Below are positions 1 to 8,431 of a DNA stretch of 37,746 bases, piece after piece (positions within the stretch are counted from its first letter, which is position 1; the number at the start of each line of letters is the position of its first letter). The notes beneath the pieces were generated by a model. That model worked only from the letters and a program-made list of their open reading frames with translations. It was not told the DNA's origin and searched no databases. The position numbers and the translations under genes were made by a program. Source of the DNA: Streptococcus sp. 121 (lineage in GTDB: Bacteria; Bacillota; Bacilli; Lactobacillales; Streptococcaceae); contig NZ_JAEMED010000017.1 of NCBI RefSeq assembly GCF_016458205.1, positions 1 through 37,746 on the forward strand. The letters run 5' to 3'.

Positions 1-88
<88 letters not shown>

Positions 89-280
89 GTTTGAGTCTTC
101 ACTCATTTTTCTGTCGCTGACAGATTTGTTCTGCGTTAAATCTTCAGACTTCTTCGTTAAACCTCCTTGGTGAACCTTAGTTCTACCTGCGTCAGTTTGC
201 CTTGAAGTTTTTTGATTTAGCTTCGAATTTATTATTGACAGGTAGTATTCCTACTACCCACACATTGGTATTCGTCTTGT

Positions 281-297
281 TCAGTTTTCAAAGGTCA
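281..297 (-). promoter_or_regulatory. boxA-like antitermination element in rRNA leader
   Basis: On the minus strand this reads TGACCTTTGAAAACTGA, close to the Firmicutes rRNA boxA (TTCTTTGAAAACT type) that loads NusB/NusE. It lies about 20 nt after the P2 start and about 200 nt before mature 16S, as expected for an rRNA leader. Confidence 0.65.
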
Positions 298-321
298 TGT
301 CTCTCACGAGACAACTTAATC

Positions 322-350
322 AGTTTATCAAAACCTCAATTGCTTGTCAA
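322..350 (-). promoter_or_regulatory. rRNA operon promoter P2
   Basis: Minus-strand TTGACA (345-350), 17-bp spacer, TAAACT (322-327). A perfect -35 at ideal spacing just upstream of the boxA-like element and the 16S gene. Confidence 0.8.
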
Positions 351-455
351 CACTTTTGTTTAACTTTTTTGAAGTTTTTTTGTTTTCGTTCGTTTGTGCC
401 GAACCATTCTACTGATTTCGTCCCGTTTAAGGAACTCTCCCTTCAGGACTTTATT

Positions 456-484
456 AGTATACAACATGATGTTGGTCTTGGCAA
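456..484 (-). promoter_or_regulatory. rRNA operon promoter P1
   Basis: Minus-strand TTGCCA (479-484), 17-bp spacer, TATACT (456-461), preceded by an A/T-rich tract (485-513) that could act as an UP element. With P2 it makes the tandem promoter arrangement usual for rRNA operons. It starts right after the metI terminator. Confidence 0.75.
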
Positions 485-513
485 GAGATATTTTGAAATT
501 ATTTTAAAAAAAT

Positions 514-538
514 TCTCAGAGGAGTAAAACCTCTGAGA
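514..538 (-). terminator. Terminator after metNI
   Basis: Perfect 9-bp stem (TCTCAGAGG / CCTCTGAGA) with a 7-nt loop. On the minus strand it is followed by a T-rich run (504-513). It lies 6 bp beyond the metI stop and separates the methionine importer from the rRNA promoters. The other side also has a T run (540-545), so it may work in both directions. Confidence 0.9.
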
Positions 539-543
539 TCTTT

Positions 544-1233
544 TTACTTGTGGCTGACTTTTTTAGTGATAAAATCCCCTACAAATTGAATGGTGAAAAT
601 CAGAATAATAATCAAGACTGTTGCCAGGATCGTTACGTCATGATTGTAGCGATTGTAGCCATAGGCAATGGCCACATTCCCCAGACCCCCTGCTCCAACA
701 GCTCCAGCCATGGCAGTTTCACCAACCAAGGAAATCAAGGTTACCGTTGTGACCCGGATAAGATCGGGCAGCCCTTCGCTCAGATAGACACCGATGATGT
801 CTTTAGTCGTTGCTCCGCTGGCTTGGGCCGCTTCAATAACTCCAGAATCCAATTCAGCCAAAACAACTTGTACTTGACGAGCAAAGAAAGCATAGACAGC
901 AAAAGATAGCGGCACAAGAGCAGCGTTTGGCCCAATACTGGTTCCAACAAGAATTTGAGCCAACGGAGAAAGAACCGCAAGCAGGATAATAAACGGAACG
1001 GCCCTAAAAATGGAGGTTACCTTATCCAAAGTCCAGTAAACCCACTTATTCTCAAGAACACCACCTGGAGCAGTCAGTACAAGCAATAGACCCGTAACAA
1101 GGCCCAAAAATCCACCAATCAGGAAGGCGTAAAAAGTCATATAGAGGGTCAAATAAATGGCCGTCCCCCAGCCTGCTTGTCCAGACCAGCCCATTTTATA
1201 AACATTTGGTAAGTAAGTTTCAATAAAATTCAT
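544..1233 (-). CDS. metI: Methionine ABC transporter permease MetI
   Basis: Inner-membrane subunit of the MetNIQ methionine importer. The 229-residue protein has about five hydrophobic segments and a typical permease EAA loop near residues 133-160 (EAAQASGATTKDIIGV), which docks on the MetN ATPase. It begins one base after the metN stop, so the two are translated together. Length and sequence match the MetI family (BPD_transp_1). It is followed at once by a strong terminator and then the rRNA promoters. Substrate (L-methionine, probably also D-methionine) is inferred from the linked MetN C-terminal domain and the two MetQ genes upstream. Confidence 0.95.
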   Translation of the reverse strand: MNFIETYLPNVYKMGWSGQAGWGTAIYLTLYMTFYAFLIGGFLGLVTGLLLVLTAPGGVLENKWVYWTLDKVTSIFRAVPFIILLAVLSPLAQILVGTSIGPNAALVPLSFAVYAFFARQVQVVLAELDSGVIEAAQASGATTKDIIGVYLSEGLPDLIRVTTVTLISLVGETAMAGAVGAGGLGNVAIAYGYNRYNHDVTILATVLIIILIFTIQFVGDFITKKVSHK

Positions 1234-1234
1234 C

Positions 1235-2299
1235 TTAACGTCCTTCCTTCAGAATTTTAACGCCAACTCCAGATTCCTTTAGTCCTCCGTGTGCCTTCAC
1301 CAAATTCTCCGCTGAACCAGAGAGAATCACAATCAACTCACCGACCGGAGTATGGTCTAAGATTTCAATATTTCCAAATAAAATATTGGCTGCAACCTCA
1401 TAATGCTTGGAGAGGTCATGAATAATGGCTTGGTCAGTCACACTACCGGAAAATTTCAAGTGTACCAATTCTTGCCCAGCCGGCAAATGCAGAACACTTT
1501 CCTGTTGATATATTTTCCGTAAGGCTTCATCAATCCCAGTCGCTGTCTCCATGAAATCCTTAGTCAAGTCATTCTTAGGATTACTGAAAATATCCAGCAC
1601 ACTACCTTCTTCAATCAGGCGTCCATCTTGCATAACGGCTACACGATTTGCAATATCTTTTACAATCTGCATTTCATGGGTAATCAGAATGATGGTTAAT
1701 CCCAGACGTTCATTCAATTCCTGAAGTAGTTTCAAAATCTGTTTAGTCGTCTTGGGATCCAAAGCTGAGGTTGACTCATCTGAAATCAAGATTTTCGGGT
1801 CATTCGCCAAAGCACGCGCAATCGCCACCCGTTGTTTTTGCCCACCCGACAACTGTGAGGGGTAGTTTTCAGCTCGATCAGCCAAGCCCACTAACTCCAG
1901 TAGTTCCTGAACCTTCTTCGCTCTCTCTTCCTTGCTTAAACCGGAATGTTTAAGAGCAAAATCCACATTTTCAGCGGCCGTCTTTTGGCTCATCAAATTG
2001 AAATGTTGAAAGATCATTCCAATTTCCCGCCGTTTTTCCCGAAGAGTTTGGGCACTCAATTGCACGTTTCCTTGATCAAAAAACACCTCATGATCAACGA
2101 CCAACCGCCCCTCTGTTGGAACTTGCAGAAGATTGACAACCCGCACCAAGGTAGATTTCCCTGCCCCAGAGTAGCCTACGATTCCATAGATATCTCCCTG
2201 TTGAATCGACAAACTAACATCATCAACAGCAGTAATGACTTTATTTTTCTGGGCAAAGCGAACCCCAATATTTTCAAGTTTAATAATAGCTTCTGACAT
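1235..2299 (-). CDS. metN: Methionine ABC transporter ATP-binding protein MetN
   Basis: Cytoplasmic ATPase driving methionine uptake. The 354-residue protein shows Walker A GYSGAGKST (42-50), ABC signature LSGGQ (150-154), Walker B ILISDE (170-175) and H-loop His208. A C-terminal extension from about residue 265 matches the NIL domain, which in MetN binds methionine and inhibits the pump when the cell is replete. ATG chosen because AGGAG lies 6 nt upstream. It is cotranscribed with metI (1-bp gap). Its promoter is unclear: the 490 bp before it are packed with repeats and carry the metQ terminator, so metNI is probably expressed separately from metQ. Confidence 0.96.
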   Translation of the reverse strand: MSEAIIKLENIGVRFAQKNKVITAVDDVSLSIQQGDIYGIVGYSGAGKSTLVRVVNLLQVPTEGRLVVDHEVFFDQGNVQLSAQTLREKRREIGMIFQHFNLMSQKTAAENVDFALKHSGLSKEERAKKVQELLELVGLADRAENYPSQLSGGQKQRVAIARALANDPKILISDESTSALDPKTTKQILKLLQELNERLGLTIILITHEMQIVKDIANRVAVMQDGRLIEEGSVLDIFSNPKNDLTKDFMETATGIDEALRKIYQQESVLHLPAGQELVHLKFSGSVTDQAIIHDLSKHYEVAANILFGNIEILDHTPVGELIVILSGSAENLVKAHGGLKESGVGVKILKEGR

Positions 2300-2409
2300 G
2301 ACATACTCCTATTTCATACTAAACCAACTTCAAAATCGAAATACTCGAATCTTTCAAAAAATGACTAGAAAAGCCGGGAGTGGGAAAGAACTATTACAGT
2401 TGAAAAAGA

Positions 2410-2465
2410 GTTCGTAACAAGTCTTTATTACAAGTTGTAAGCTGAAACGATTTATCCCCAAATCG
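2410..2465 (+). repeat. Family D repeat, copy D1
   Basis: 56-bp segment repeated in inverted orientation at 17386-17441 with three mismatches. Flanking similarity extends weakly on both sides: a GATTnnnCAACCAC-GCGTCA-like block at about 2500-2517 recurs at 17193-17210, so D1 looks like a shortened version of the larger structured element downstream of pncA. Confidence 0.75.
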
Positions 2466-2540
2466 TTTCACTCCCACCCCCGCACAGTTGATTAGACTGT
2501 TTGACCGAATCAACCACGGCGTCAAAGTATTTTCACTAAT

Positions 2541-2646
2541 TATAGTCTTTTAGTTTGCTTTTAGTACAAGGCAGCGAGTCGCAGGCAGTACTAAAGTACG
2601 GCAAGACGAGCTAACACAGTAATAAAAGATAAACTAAAAGAGTATA
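2541..2646 (+). repeat. Family A 106-bp MITE-like element, copy A1
   Basis: 106 bp with inverted ends TATAGTCTTTTAGTTT and AAACTAAAAGAGTATA (one mismatch) and an internal GTACTAAAGTAC inverted repeat; the whole element is a loose palindrome. Differs from copy A2 (10451-10556, inverted) at a single position. No ORF. Size, TA-rich ends and palindromy resemble the pneumococcal RUP class of nonautonomous elements, but I do not recognise the sequence itself. Confidence 0.85.
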
Positions 2647-2736
2647 AAACTTAGTGGCTGATACTTTTTGCCTAGCCTCAAAGAGGCTTGATAAGGTCAG
2701 ATTTTGAAATTTAATGAGTATTGGTAGCAAAGAAAA

Positions 2737-2762
2737 GAGTGGGCTTATTTCCAAACCCACTC
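2737..2762 (-). terminator. Terminator after second metQ
   Basis: Stem GAGTGGG / CCCACTC with a 12-nt loop; on the minus strand followed by TTTTCTTTG (2728-2736). Lies 30 bp beyond the metQ stop and should separate metQ from metNI transcription. Confidence 0.85.
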
Positions 2763-2791
2763 CCCTTGCTTGGTTTGCATACAGTATCGAC

Positions 2792-3646
2792 TTACCAAAC
2801 TGGTTGGTCCAAACCTTCTGAGGTTTCTTCGATGACTTTCTTCACATCATCAGTGTGGTAGGCCTTGATCAATTTCTTCAAAGCATCTGCTTTATCAGAT
2901 TTTTCCCAATCACTCTTAGCAGCAAGAACATTGTACCATTGTTGTGAGTTTTCATCCGCAACTTCAACAAAGAGGGCATTTTTGAAGTCAAGTCCCGCTT
3001 CAGATACGAAAGTATTATTGACGACCGCTGCATCTGCTGAGTCTAGAGAGCGAGCTGTTTGACTAGCATCCAGTTCTTTGATGTCCAATTTCTTAGGATT
3101 TTCTTTTACGTTAGCAATAGTTGCCAATTCTTTCCCAGAAACATCCAATTTGATCAAACCTGCTGATTGAAGAAGGTACAAAGCGCGGCTCTCATTTGTG
3201 GCATCATTCGGAACTGTGATGGTTGCGCCATCCGGGATTTGATCAACGCTAGTATAACGGTTCTTACCATCTTTGGTACCTGAGTAGAGACGGATTGGGG
3301 AAATAATGGTATCCGCGATGGCTACCAAATCTCCATTGTTTTCTTCATTCCAGTTGTCCAAGAAGTTATAGTGTTGGAAGTCATTAACGTCCACATCACC
3401 ATTAGCAGTTGCGATGTTTGGTTGGGAGTAGTCTGTAAACTCTGTGTACTCCAACTTCACACCTTCTTTATCCAACAGCTCTTCAATTTTTTCCCAACGT
3501 TTTTCTTCGGAGTCACTTTTAGCCATAAGTCCTACACGAAGCGTGTTAGCATCTGAAGAAGAGCCACCTGTATTTGCACAGGCTGCAAGCGTTAATCCTG
3601 CCAAGGCTGTCAGCCCTGCTACTTTCAAAAGCGATTTCAATTTCAT
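2792..3646 (-). CDS. metQ: Methionine-binding lipoprotein MetQ (copy nearer metN)
   Basis: Extracellular methionine-binding subunit anchored by lipid. The 284-residue protein starts with a lipoprotein signal ending LTLAAC (lipidated Cys23) and carries the NlpA/MetQ fold, with the FTDYSQPN and DFQHYNFLDNWN segments usual for streptococcal MetQ. The ATG at 3644-3646 was chosen because AAAGGAG sits 7 nt before it; an upstream TTG two codons earlier lies too close to that site. A near twin of the next gene (3813-4667), with its own promoter motif and terminator, so the two are a tandem duplication that can be expressed independently. Confidence 0.95.
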   Translation of the reverse strand: MKLKSLLKVAGLTALAGLTLAACANTGGSSSDANTLRVGLMAKSDSEEKRWEKIEELLDKEGVKLEYTEFTDYSQPNIATANGDVDVNDFQHYNFLDNWNEENNGDLVAIADTIISPIRLYSGTKDGKNRYTSVDQIPDGATITVPNDATNESRALYLLQSAGLIKLDVSGKELATIANVKENPKKLDIKELDASQTARSLDSADAAVVNNTFVSEAGLDFKNALFVEVADENSQQWYNVLAAKSDWEKSDKADALKKLIKAYHTDDVKKVIEETSEGLDQPVW

Positions 3647-3671
3647 AATCAAGCTCCTTTTGTTTTTTCTT

Positions 3672-3710
3672 GATACTAGGATAACAGACCTCCTTCTGCC
3701 TGCCTAGTAT
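3672..3710 (-). promoter_or_regulatory. Promoter with conserved ATACTAG motif before second metQ
   Basis: On the minus strand ATACTAGG, 23 bp, CCTAGTATC. The second arm overlaps an extended -10, TGTTATCCT (3678-3686); no good -35 is present. The same 39-bp layout occurs before the other metQ (4692-4730) and a variant before the next lipoprotein gene (5706-5746). A poor -35 with a conserved upstream half-site suggests activator control; a LysR-type methionine/cysteine regulator is plausible but inferred. Confidence 0.55.
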
Positions 3711-3780
3711 GGGATTTTTATTTACATCATAAAAAATATTTATCATGCCGTCTCAAGCTTTAGCCCACAGCAATCGAAAA

Positions 3781-3801
3781 GGCTGAGGGCAACCCTCAAC
3801 C
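3781..3801 (-). terminator. Terminator after first metQ
   Basis: Nine-bp stem GGCTGAGGG / CCCTCAACC (one G-T pair) with a 3-nt loop; on the minus strand followed by TTTTC. Lies 11 bp beyond the metQ stop at 3813. Confidence 0.85.
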
Positions 3802-3812
3802 TTCTACAGGCA

Positions 3813-4667
3813 TTACCAAACTGGCTGATCCAAACCACCTGATGATTCTTCGATGACTTTTTTCACTTCGTCTGTGTGATAAGCGTTGATCAATTTTTTC
3901 AAAGCGTCCGCTTTTGGAGATTCTTCCCAATCTTCTTTAGCCGCTAAGAAGTTGTACCATTGTTTTGAGTTTTCATCCGGTACTTCAACAAAGATGGCCT
4001 TTTTGAAATCAATTCCTGCTTCTTGAACAAAATCATTATTAACAATGGCTGCATCTACAGAACCTAAAGAACGAGCTGTTTGGCTAGCATCTAATTCTTT
4101 AATATTCAAGTTTTTCGGATTTTCTTTAATATTTGAGAGAGCGGCAAAGGTATTTCCAGAAACATCTAATTTCAATAAACCAGCAGATTGAAGAAGGTAG
4201 AGGGCTCGGCTTTCATTTACAGGATCGTTTGGAATTGCGATTGTTCCTCCGTCTGGAATTTGATCGACACTCGTGTAGCGTTCAGAACCATCCTTGGTAC
4301 CAGAATAAAGACGAAAAGCTGTGAAGTAAGTATCCGCGATTGGAACCAAGGATCCGTTATTCTCTTCATTCCAGTTATTCAAGAAATTATAATGCTGGAA
4401 GGCATTGACATCCACTTCCCCATTTGCGGTCGCTTTATTCGGTTGGGAGTAATCTGTAAACTCCGTATACTCCAAGGTAACCCCTTCGTCCTTCAGAAGC
4501 TCTTCGATTTTATCCCAGCGCGCTTCCTCCGTATCACTTTTAGCCATCAACCCCACCCGAATAGTGTTGGCATTCTCCTTAGCATCACTTGATGGAGCGC
4601 AGGCCGCTAATGCTAAAGCAGCCAAGGTCGTCAATCCTACAATTTTCAATACCGATTTCAATGTCAT
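3813..4667 (-). CDS. metQ: Methionine-binding lipoprotein MetQ (upstream copy)
   Basis: Second NlpA/MetQ-family lipoprotein, 284 residues, same length as and aligning end to end with the gene at 2792-3646. Lipobox LALAAC gives lipidated Cys23; FTDYSQPN and FQHYNFLNNWN are kept. The start is the ATG at 4665-4667, with AAAGGAG 7 nt before; a TTG two codons upstream is less suitable. Differences from the twin are spread along the protein and include ADTYFTAFRL against ADTIISPIRL, so ligand preference (methionine isomers, oxidised methionine or peptides) could have diverged. That is inference. It must share the MetN-MetI pump, as no other permease genes are nearby. Confidence 0.95.
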   Translation of the reverse strand: MTLKSVLKIVGLTTLAALALAACAPSSDAKENANTIRVGLMAKSDTEEARWDKIEELLKDEGVTLEYTEFTDYSQPNKATANGEVDVNAFQHYNFLNNWNEENNGSLVPIADTYFTAFRLYSGTKDGSERYTSVDQIPDGGTIAIPNDPVNESRALYLLQSAGLLKLDVSGNTFAALSNIKENPKNLNIKELDASQTARSLGSVDAAIVNNDFVQEAGIDFKKAIFVEVPDENSKQWYNFLAAKEDWEESPKADALKKLINAYHTDEVKKVIEESSGGLDQPVW

Positions 4668-4691
4668 AAGCAAGCTCCTTTTCTTTTTCTT

Positions 4692-4730
4692 GATAGTAGA
4701 ATAACAGAAGCTGACTCCCTAGCCTAGTAT
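4692..4730 (-). promoter_or_regulatory. Promoter with conserved ATACTAG motif before first metQ
   Basis: Same layout as 3672-3710: upstream ATACTAGG, extended -10 TGTTATTCT (4698-4706), TACTATC next to it, 39 bp overall. No recognisable -35. The leader is short, so no riboswitch fits. Confidence 0.55.
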
Positions 4731-4815
4731 TGTTTTTTTATGTTTTCAATAAAAATATTTTATGATGTAAAAATAAAGTAGGGTTACACCTCCTAAACAA
4801 AGTAGCAGCAGCAAA

Positions 4816-4842
4816 AAAGTAGCTCCCCTAGGGAACTACTTT
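4816..4842 (-). terminator. Terminator after amino-acid binding lipoprotein gene
   Basis: Near-perfect 12-bp stem (AAAGTAGCTCCC / GGGAACTACTTT, one mismatch) with a 3-nt loop; minus strand continues TTTTTTGC. Eight bp beyond the stop at 4850. Confidence 0.9.
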
Positions 4843-4849
4843 AATAAGA

Positions 4850-5677
4850 TTATTTCAACTCTTCAGCTGTTGGAGCATAGTCTCCGCCAAAGAATTCTTT
4901 AGAAAGCTTGTCAAGAGTACCATCTGCTTGAAGCTCTTTGATACGTCCATCCACGAACTCTTTCAACTCATCTTGGCCTTTAGCAAAGATTGGGTAAACA
5001 AATGGCTGAGCTGTCTCTGGCAATTCAATAATCTTCAAATTGTTCAAACCTTGGTTCTTGATAATGGTTTCAACAGAGATACGATCAAAAATCTTGTAGT
5101 CTGCTTGGCCATCATTCAAACGAGTCATGATTTGTTGGAAGTCTGCTTTTGTATAGGAAAGTTCAGTTGGATTGTCTGCGTGTTCCTTGTTCCACTCTTC
5201 CAATTGGGCAGCAGAGTTGGTCCCTTGGACAACTTCAGTTTTCTTGCCACCAAGATCATCCATTGATTTGATGCTGTCATCATCCTTTTGAACAACCAAA
5301 ACATTCGGATTCTTAGCTACAGGATAAGCATAAAGGTATTTCCCTGCACGCTCCTCTGTGTAAGAAATGTTGTTAACGGCCATTTGGTAACGGTCACTAT
5401 CCAAACCAGCAAAGATACTTGACCATTCTGTTTTTTCAAATTCCAGGTCATATTTGTCTGAGTCTTTGAAAATTTCTTTCACAACTTCAATCTCGTAACC
5501 TGTCAACTCCCCATTTTCATCTTCATAGTTAAATGGTTTTGGTGAAGCATTAGTGGCTACTCGTACAACTTCTTTGCCTGATGCTTCAGAAGAATCTGAG
5601 GCATTGTTGGAGCAGGCTGCAATCACGAGGGCAGACGCGGCAACAAGAGCAAGAGAAATAACTTTTTTCAGTTTCAT
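4850..5677 (-). CDS. Amino-acid ABC transporter substrate-binding lipoprotein (orphan)
   Basis: Solute-binding protein of the PBP2/SBP_bac_3 family, 275 residues. Lipobox ALVIAAC gives lipidated Cys22; then a bilobed domain opening with [20 protein letters not shown] and containing [10 protein letters not shown] and [23 protein letters not shown], typical of polar amino acid or cystine binders. AAAAGGAGG precedes the ATG. No permease or ATPase follows; it is monocistronic between its own promoter and terminator. Its place beside metQ resembles the pneumococcal SP_0148-metQ arrangement (recalled, not checked). The shared upstream motif suggests joint control with methionine uptake; a sulfur amino acid ligand such as cystine is a reasonable guess only. 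Confidence 0.88.
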   Translation of the reverse strand: MKLKKVISLALVAASALVIAACSNNASDSSEASGKEVVRVATNASPKPFNYEDENGELTGYEIEVVKEIFKDSDKYDLEFEKTEWSSIFAGLDSDRYQMAVNNISYTEERAGKYLYAYPVAKNPNVLVVQKDDDSIKSMDDLGGKKTEVVQGTNSAAQLEEWNKEHADNPTELSYTKADFQQIMTRLNDGQADYKIFDRISVETIIKNQGLNNLKIIELPETAQPFVYPIFAKGQDELKEFVDGRIKELQADGTLDKLSKEFFGGDYAPTAEELK

Positions 5678-5705
5678 GAAAAACCTCCTTTTAATCTATA
5701 CTTAA

Positions 5706-5746
5706 GATAGTAACAGAAAATAAAAGAAATTTCTATTAGCTAGTAT
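5706..5746 (-). promoter_or_regulatory. Promoter with ATACTAG motif variant before lipoprotein gene
   Basis: Minus strand AATACTAGC, then extended -10 TGTTACTAT (5707-5715) and a GATAGTA-type end as in the two metQ promoters. Total 41 bp, with the internal distance a few bases longer than in metQ. Confidence 0.45.
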
Positions 5747-5762
5747 TATGAAATACAAAAAA

Positions 5763-5783
5763 GACCGAAAGTTTCCTTCGGCC
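5763..5783 (-). terminator. Terminator after yebC
   Basis: Nine-bp stem GACCGAAAG / CTTCGGCC type with a 3-nt loop; minus strand continues TTTTTTGT (5755-5762). Lies 11 bp beyond the yebC stop. Confidence 0.9.
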
Positions 5784-5794
5784 CCTTGTCGTTA

Positions 5795-6511
5795 TCAGAA
5801 TCCGTCTACATTGGTATAGACTTTTTGAACATCTTCATCCTCTTCCAAGACATCCACAAGTTTTTCAAAGACCGCTAGGTCATCACCTTCTAGGTTTACT
5901 TCAGATTGAGGAATCATTTCCAATTCTGTTACTTGGAATTCTTCAATTCCCTCTCCACGAAGAGCCTCTACAGCCTTGTACAAATCAGTTGGAGCTGTAT
6001 AAACGGTGATGCTTCCTTCTTCTGCTTCCACATCATCCACATCTACATCTGCTTCCAACAATAATTCAAAGATGGCATCCGCATCATCGCCTGCAAAGAC
6101 AATCACACCCTTGTTATCAAACATGTAAGACACAGAACCACTAGCTCCCATGTTTCCACCATTCTTACCAAAGGCTGCACGGATATTCGCCGCTGTACGG
6201 TTCACATTAGAAGTAAGGGTATCCACAATCAACATGGAACCATTTGGTCCAAAGCCTTCATAACGACCTTCTGTAAAGGTTTCATCTGTATTTCCCTTAG
6301 CCTTATCAATCGCTTTATCAATAACGTGTTTTGGAACCTGTGCTTGTTTAGCCCGATCCACAACGAACTTAAGAGCCGCATTCAACTCAGGATCTGGCTC
6401 CCCTTTTTTGGCTGCCACATAGATTTCAACTCCAAATTTCGCATAGATTTTAGAGTTAGCACCATCTTTTGCTGTCTTTTTCGCCACAATATTGGCCCAT
6501 TTACGTCCCAT
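5795..6511 (-). CDS. yebC: YebC/PmpR family protein
   Basis: 238-residue member of the YebC/PmpR family (family average about 240). The start [21 protein letters not shown] differs slightly from the usual AGHSKWANI; the core [21 protein letters not shown] and the acidic C-terminus [15 protein letters not shown] are typical. Family members have been described as transcription regulators and, more recently, as translation factors that relieve ribosome stalling at proline stretches; which applies here cannot be told. AAAGGAGA precedes the ATG. It has its own strong promoter (6546-6574) just after tmcAL ends and its own terminator, so it is a single-gene unit. Confidence 0.93.
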   Translation of the reverse strand: MGRKWANIVAKKTAKDGANSKIYAKFGVEIYVAAKKGEPDPELNAALKFVVDRAKQAQVPKHVIDKAIDKAKGNTDETFTEGRYEGFGPNGSMLIVDTLTSNVNRTAANIRAAFGKNGGNMGASGSVSYMFDNKGVIVFAGDDADAIFELLLEADVDVDDVEAEEGSITVYTAPTDLYKAVEALRGEGIEEFQVTELEMIPQSEVNLEGDDLAVFEKLVDVLEEDEDVQKVYTNVDGF

Positions 6512-6545
6512 TTTCTTCTCCTTTAATTACTTGCATTCACGCGTT

Positions 6546-6574
6546 ATTATATCACTTTCCAAAAGCTGACGCAA
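6546..6574 (-). promoter_or_regulatory. Promoter of yebC
   Basis: Minus strand TTGCGT (6569-6574), 17-bp spacer, perfect TATAAT (6546-6551), 34 bp before the yebC ATG. Confidence 0.8.
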
Positions 6575-6582
6575 AAAAGAAT

Positions 6583-7680
6583 TCAATCTCCACCCCATTG
6601 GATCGGAATCCGTCCAAAATTTTGCTCGCCAATGCCCTCTTGACCAAGACCATAAATCTTATCTGCCTTCTGGGTCAGAGCATCCCAAGGCTCAGCTCCA
6701 ATCCGGGTCACCAATTTTACCTTCTTCTTCAAAAGCGCTAGGTGTTGACGCCCACGTTCGGAAAACCCTAGCACATGCAAGGATTCTGGCAAAGGGGCCT
6801 CCTGGGCCCCCACCAAGATGTAGGTCAGAACTCTCCGGACCCGTGCCTTGATAAAACGCTTGGTAGCGACCATCCCAACCAGCTCCTCTACGGAGTTTAC
6901 TCGGTTAATCGCCTGCAACAAGCGTTGGGCCAACTCCGCATTCACTTGGTAAATATCCTCCAGATTGGAATGACTGAGAATCTGGTAGCGCAACAAAGAC
7001 CAATACAAAGACCAATCTTGCTGAGGGGCTTGGGCTAAAAGACTGGCTACTGGACTATGCCGCTCTATAAAATCCCAATCGCCCCGATGATGCCGCAGGG
7101 CCGTTGCGGAGGCATAAGCTTGATCCTTTTCCAAAGAATGAAAACCGGCTCCCTGCCGCTGGACCGCCTTTAGGCTAAGGGCAGTTCCAGCAGCGGCCTT
7201 GGTATAGGCCAAGCCTAAAATGTGGTTGGGGCTTTGACCGCTAAAGGTCAGCCCTACAAACGTTTCCCAGGCCGCTTGACTCTTCTGGGGATAAGACAAG
7301 GAAGCTGGAAGTTGGTCCATATAGTCCCTCATCTCATCAGCCTTAGTTCGGTAAGTCTCTAGCAGCTGATTGTAATCCCGAACTTCTTCACTTCCAAAAA
7401 CAAGTTCCTCTACTCCAGCCTTGACTAGAATGTCAACCGCTCCAGCTGCAAAAAAATCGGCTGCCTGAACGCTGACTAAAAAGGGAAGTTCCAAAACCAA
7501 ATCTGCCCCCTGAGACAAGGCCATCTGAGCCCTAATCCATTTATCCACAAAAGCCGGCTCTCCTCGCTGAACAAAATTCCCAGACATGGCCACAATCTTG
7601 AGCCCCTCCATCTGGTCCAACAGGTAACGATGACCATTATGAAAGGGGTTAAACTCGGCAACAACTCCGCTTATTTTCAT
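6583..7680 (-). CDS. tmcAL: tRNA(Met) cytidine acetate ligase TmcAL
   Basis: Formerly YlbM. TmcAL uses acetate and ATP to make N4-acetylcytidine at the wobble base of elongator tRNA-Met. The N-terminus [21 protein letters not shown] has the HxGH-type nucleotide-binding motif (HNGH) of the nucleotidyltransferase fold, followed by [13 protein letters not shown]. 365 residues from the ATG at 7678-7680. This start gives the 4-bp ATGA overlap with the upstream methyltransferase stop and a GGAG at proper distance; an in-frame start eight codons upstream inside the neighbour is unlikely. Last gene of the yqeG-to-tmcAL operon; no clear terminator before the yebC promoter. Confidence 0.92.
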   Translation of the reverse strand: MKISGVVAEFNPFHNGHRYLLDQMEGLKIVAMSGNFVQRGEPAFVDKWIRAQMALSQGADLVLELPFLVSVQAADFFAAGAVDILVKAGVEELVFGSEEVRDYNQLLETYRTKADEMRDYMDQLPASLSYPQKSQAAWETFVGLTFSGQSPNHILGLAYTKAAAGTALSLKAVQRQGAGFHSLEKDQAYASATALRHHRGDWDFIERHSPVASLLAQAPQQDWSLYWSLLRYQILSHSNLEDIYQVNAELAQRLLQAINRVNSVEELVGMVATKRFIKARVRRVLTYILVGAQEAPLPESLHVLGFSERGRQHLALLKKKVKLVTRIGAEPWDALTQKADKIYGLGQEGIGEQNFGRIPIQWGGD

Positions 7681-8414
7681 GGTTTCTCCGCCACGAAGAA
7701 CCAACGCAGACTTTTTTCATCTGGAGCTTGGTTGGTGAAATCCGCAAAGACTTGAATATTGGTAAAACCAGCTTGTTCCAGCAAAATCTCATAAGTCAAG
7801 CGTTCATAAGTCCTTTCTTCATGCACTTCGTCCTTGCGGACAAAACGTCCATCTTCTTCTTGCAAAAAGAAGGTTAATTCATGAACAATAGAATACGGAG
7901 GCTCATCCGGATAAGAATCCCAAACAAAAGCAAAGTCTTCCGCATTTTCATGGTAGCTGTAACCCGGATAGACCTCTTCCATTTGGTAAATGGAATGGAC
8001 GTCAAAGAGAAAACGGCCGCCAGATTTAAGGACTTGGAAAACTTGCTGGAAAGCATCCCCAACTTCAACTTCATCTTCTAAATAACAGATCGAATCCGAG
8101 TAGCAAGTCACGGCATCCACCGCTTCCATGGCCGGTAAGGCAAGCATATTTCCTTGAAGAAACTCTAGCTCCCGCCCTGCTTCCTTGGCCCGTTTCTGGG
8201 CAAGTTCCACCATCTCTGGGCTCAAATCCAAGCCCTTGACCCGGTAGCCAGCCCGATCCAACTTAAGGGATAGAATCCCAGTTCCACAAGCTAATTCCAA
8301 GATGTCTTTTGTATCTGGGGCAAGATGCTCTTGCGTAAAAGCTAGCCACTGATCATAAAGTTGTTCATCCATAATGGAATCATAAACACGCGCAAATGTT
8401 TCATAAGTAGTCAT
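7677..8414 (-). CDS. Class I SAM-dependent methyltransferase (YqeM-like)
   Basis: 245 residues. Motif I is seen as [19 protein letters not shown] (about 39-57), followed by the acidic [13 protein letters not shown] motif and [12 protein letters not shown]-terminus [14 protein letters not shown] is typical of the streptococcal gene that sits after rsfS. The substrate is not known. Position matches B. subtilis yqeM, which follows yqeL (rsfS). It overlaps tmcAL by 4 bp (ATGA), so expression is coupled. Confidence 0.85.
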   Translation of the reverse strand: MTTYETFARVYDSIMDEQLYDQWLAFTQEHLAPDTKDILELACGTGILSLKLDRAGYRVKGLDLSPEMVELAQKRAKEAGRELEFLQGNMLALPAMEAVDAVTCYSDSICYLEDEVEVGDAFQQVFQVLKSGGRFLFDVHSIYQMEEVYPGYSYHENAEDFAFVWDSYPDEPPYSIVHELTFFLQEEDGRFVRKDEVHEERTYERLTYEILLEQAGFTNIQVFADFTNQAPDEKSLRWFFVAEKP

Positions 8415-8431
8415 CAGATACCTCTATATTC

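Larger units (their letters stand above)
2340..2722 (+). repeat. Family B repeat, disrupted copy (B1)
   Basis: Fills the metQ-metN gap. The left end (AATACTCGAATCTTTCAAA) and right end (TTTGAAATTTAATGAGTATT) match the ends of intact copy 35805-35963. Here the interior is replaced by a D repeat (2410-2465) and a family A element (2541-2646). GGGAGTG (2376-2382) and CACTCCC (2470-2476) can pair, enclosing the D repeat in a large stem. No coding sequence is visible between 2300 and 2791. Confidence 0.7.

Noticed and set aside
297-527. A 76-codon open frame on the plus strand in the rRNA promoter region
   Set aside because: It covers both rRNA promoters and the boxA-like element, which account for the sequence, and has no ribosome site or homology I recognise.
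4668-4849. Methionine riboswitch or T-box upstream of the metQ genes
   Set aside because: The space between the predicted -10 and the start codon is only about 30 nt, too short, and no S-box or T-box sequence is present.
5706-5746. CodY box in the orphan lipoprotein gene promoter
   Set aside because: The best alignment to the consensus around TTATTTTCTG has about five mismatches in 15, no better than expected in A/T-rich sequence.
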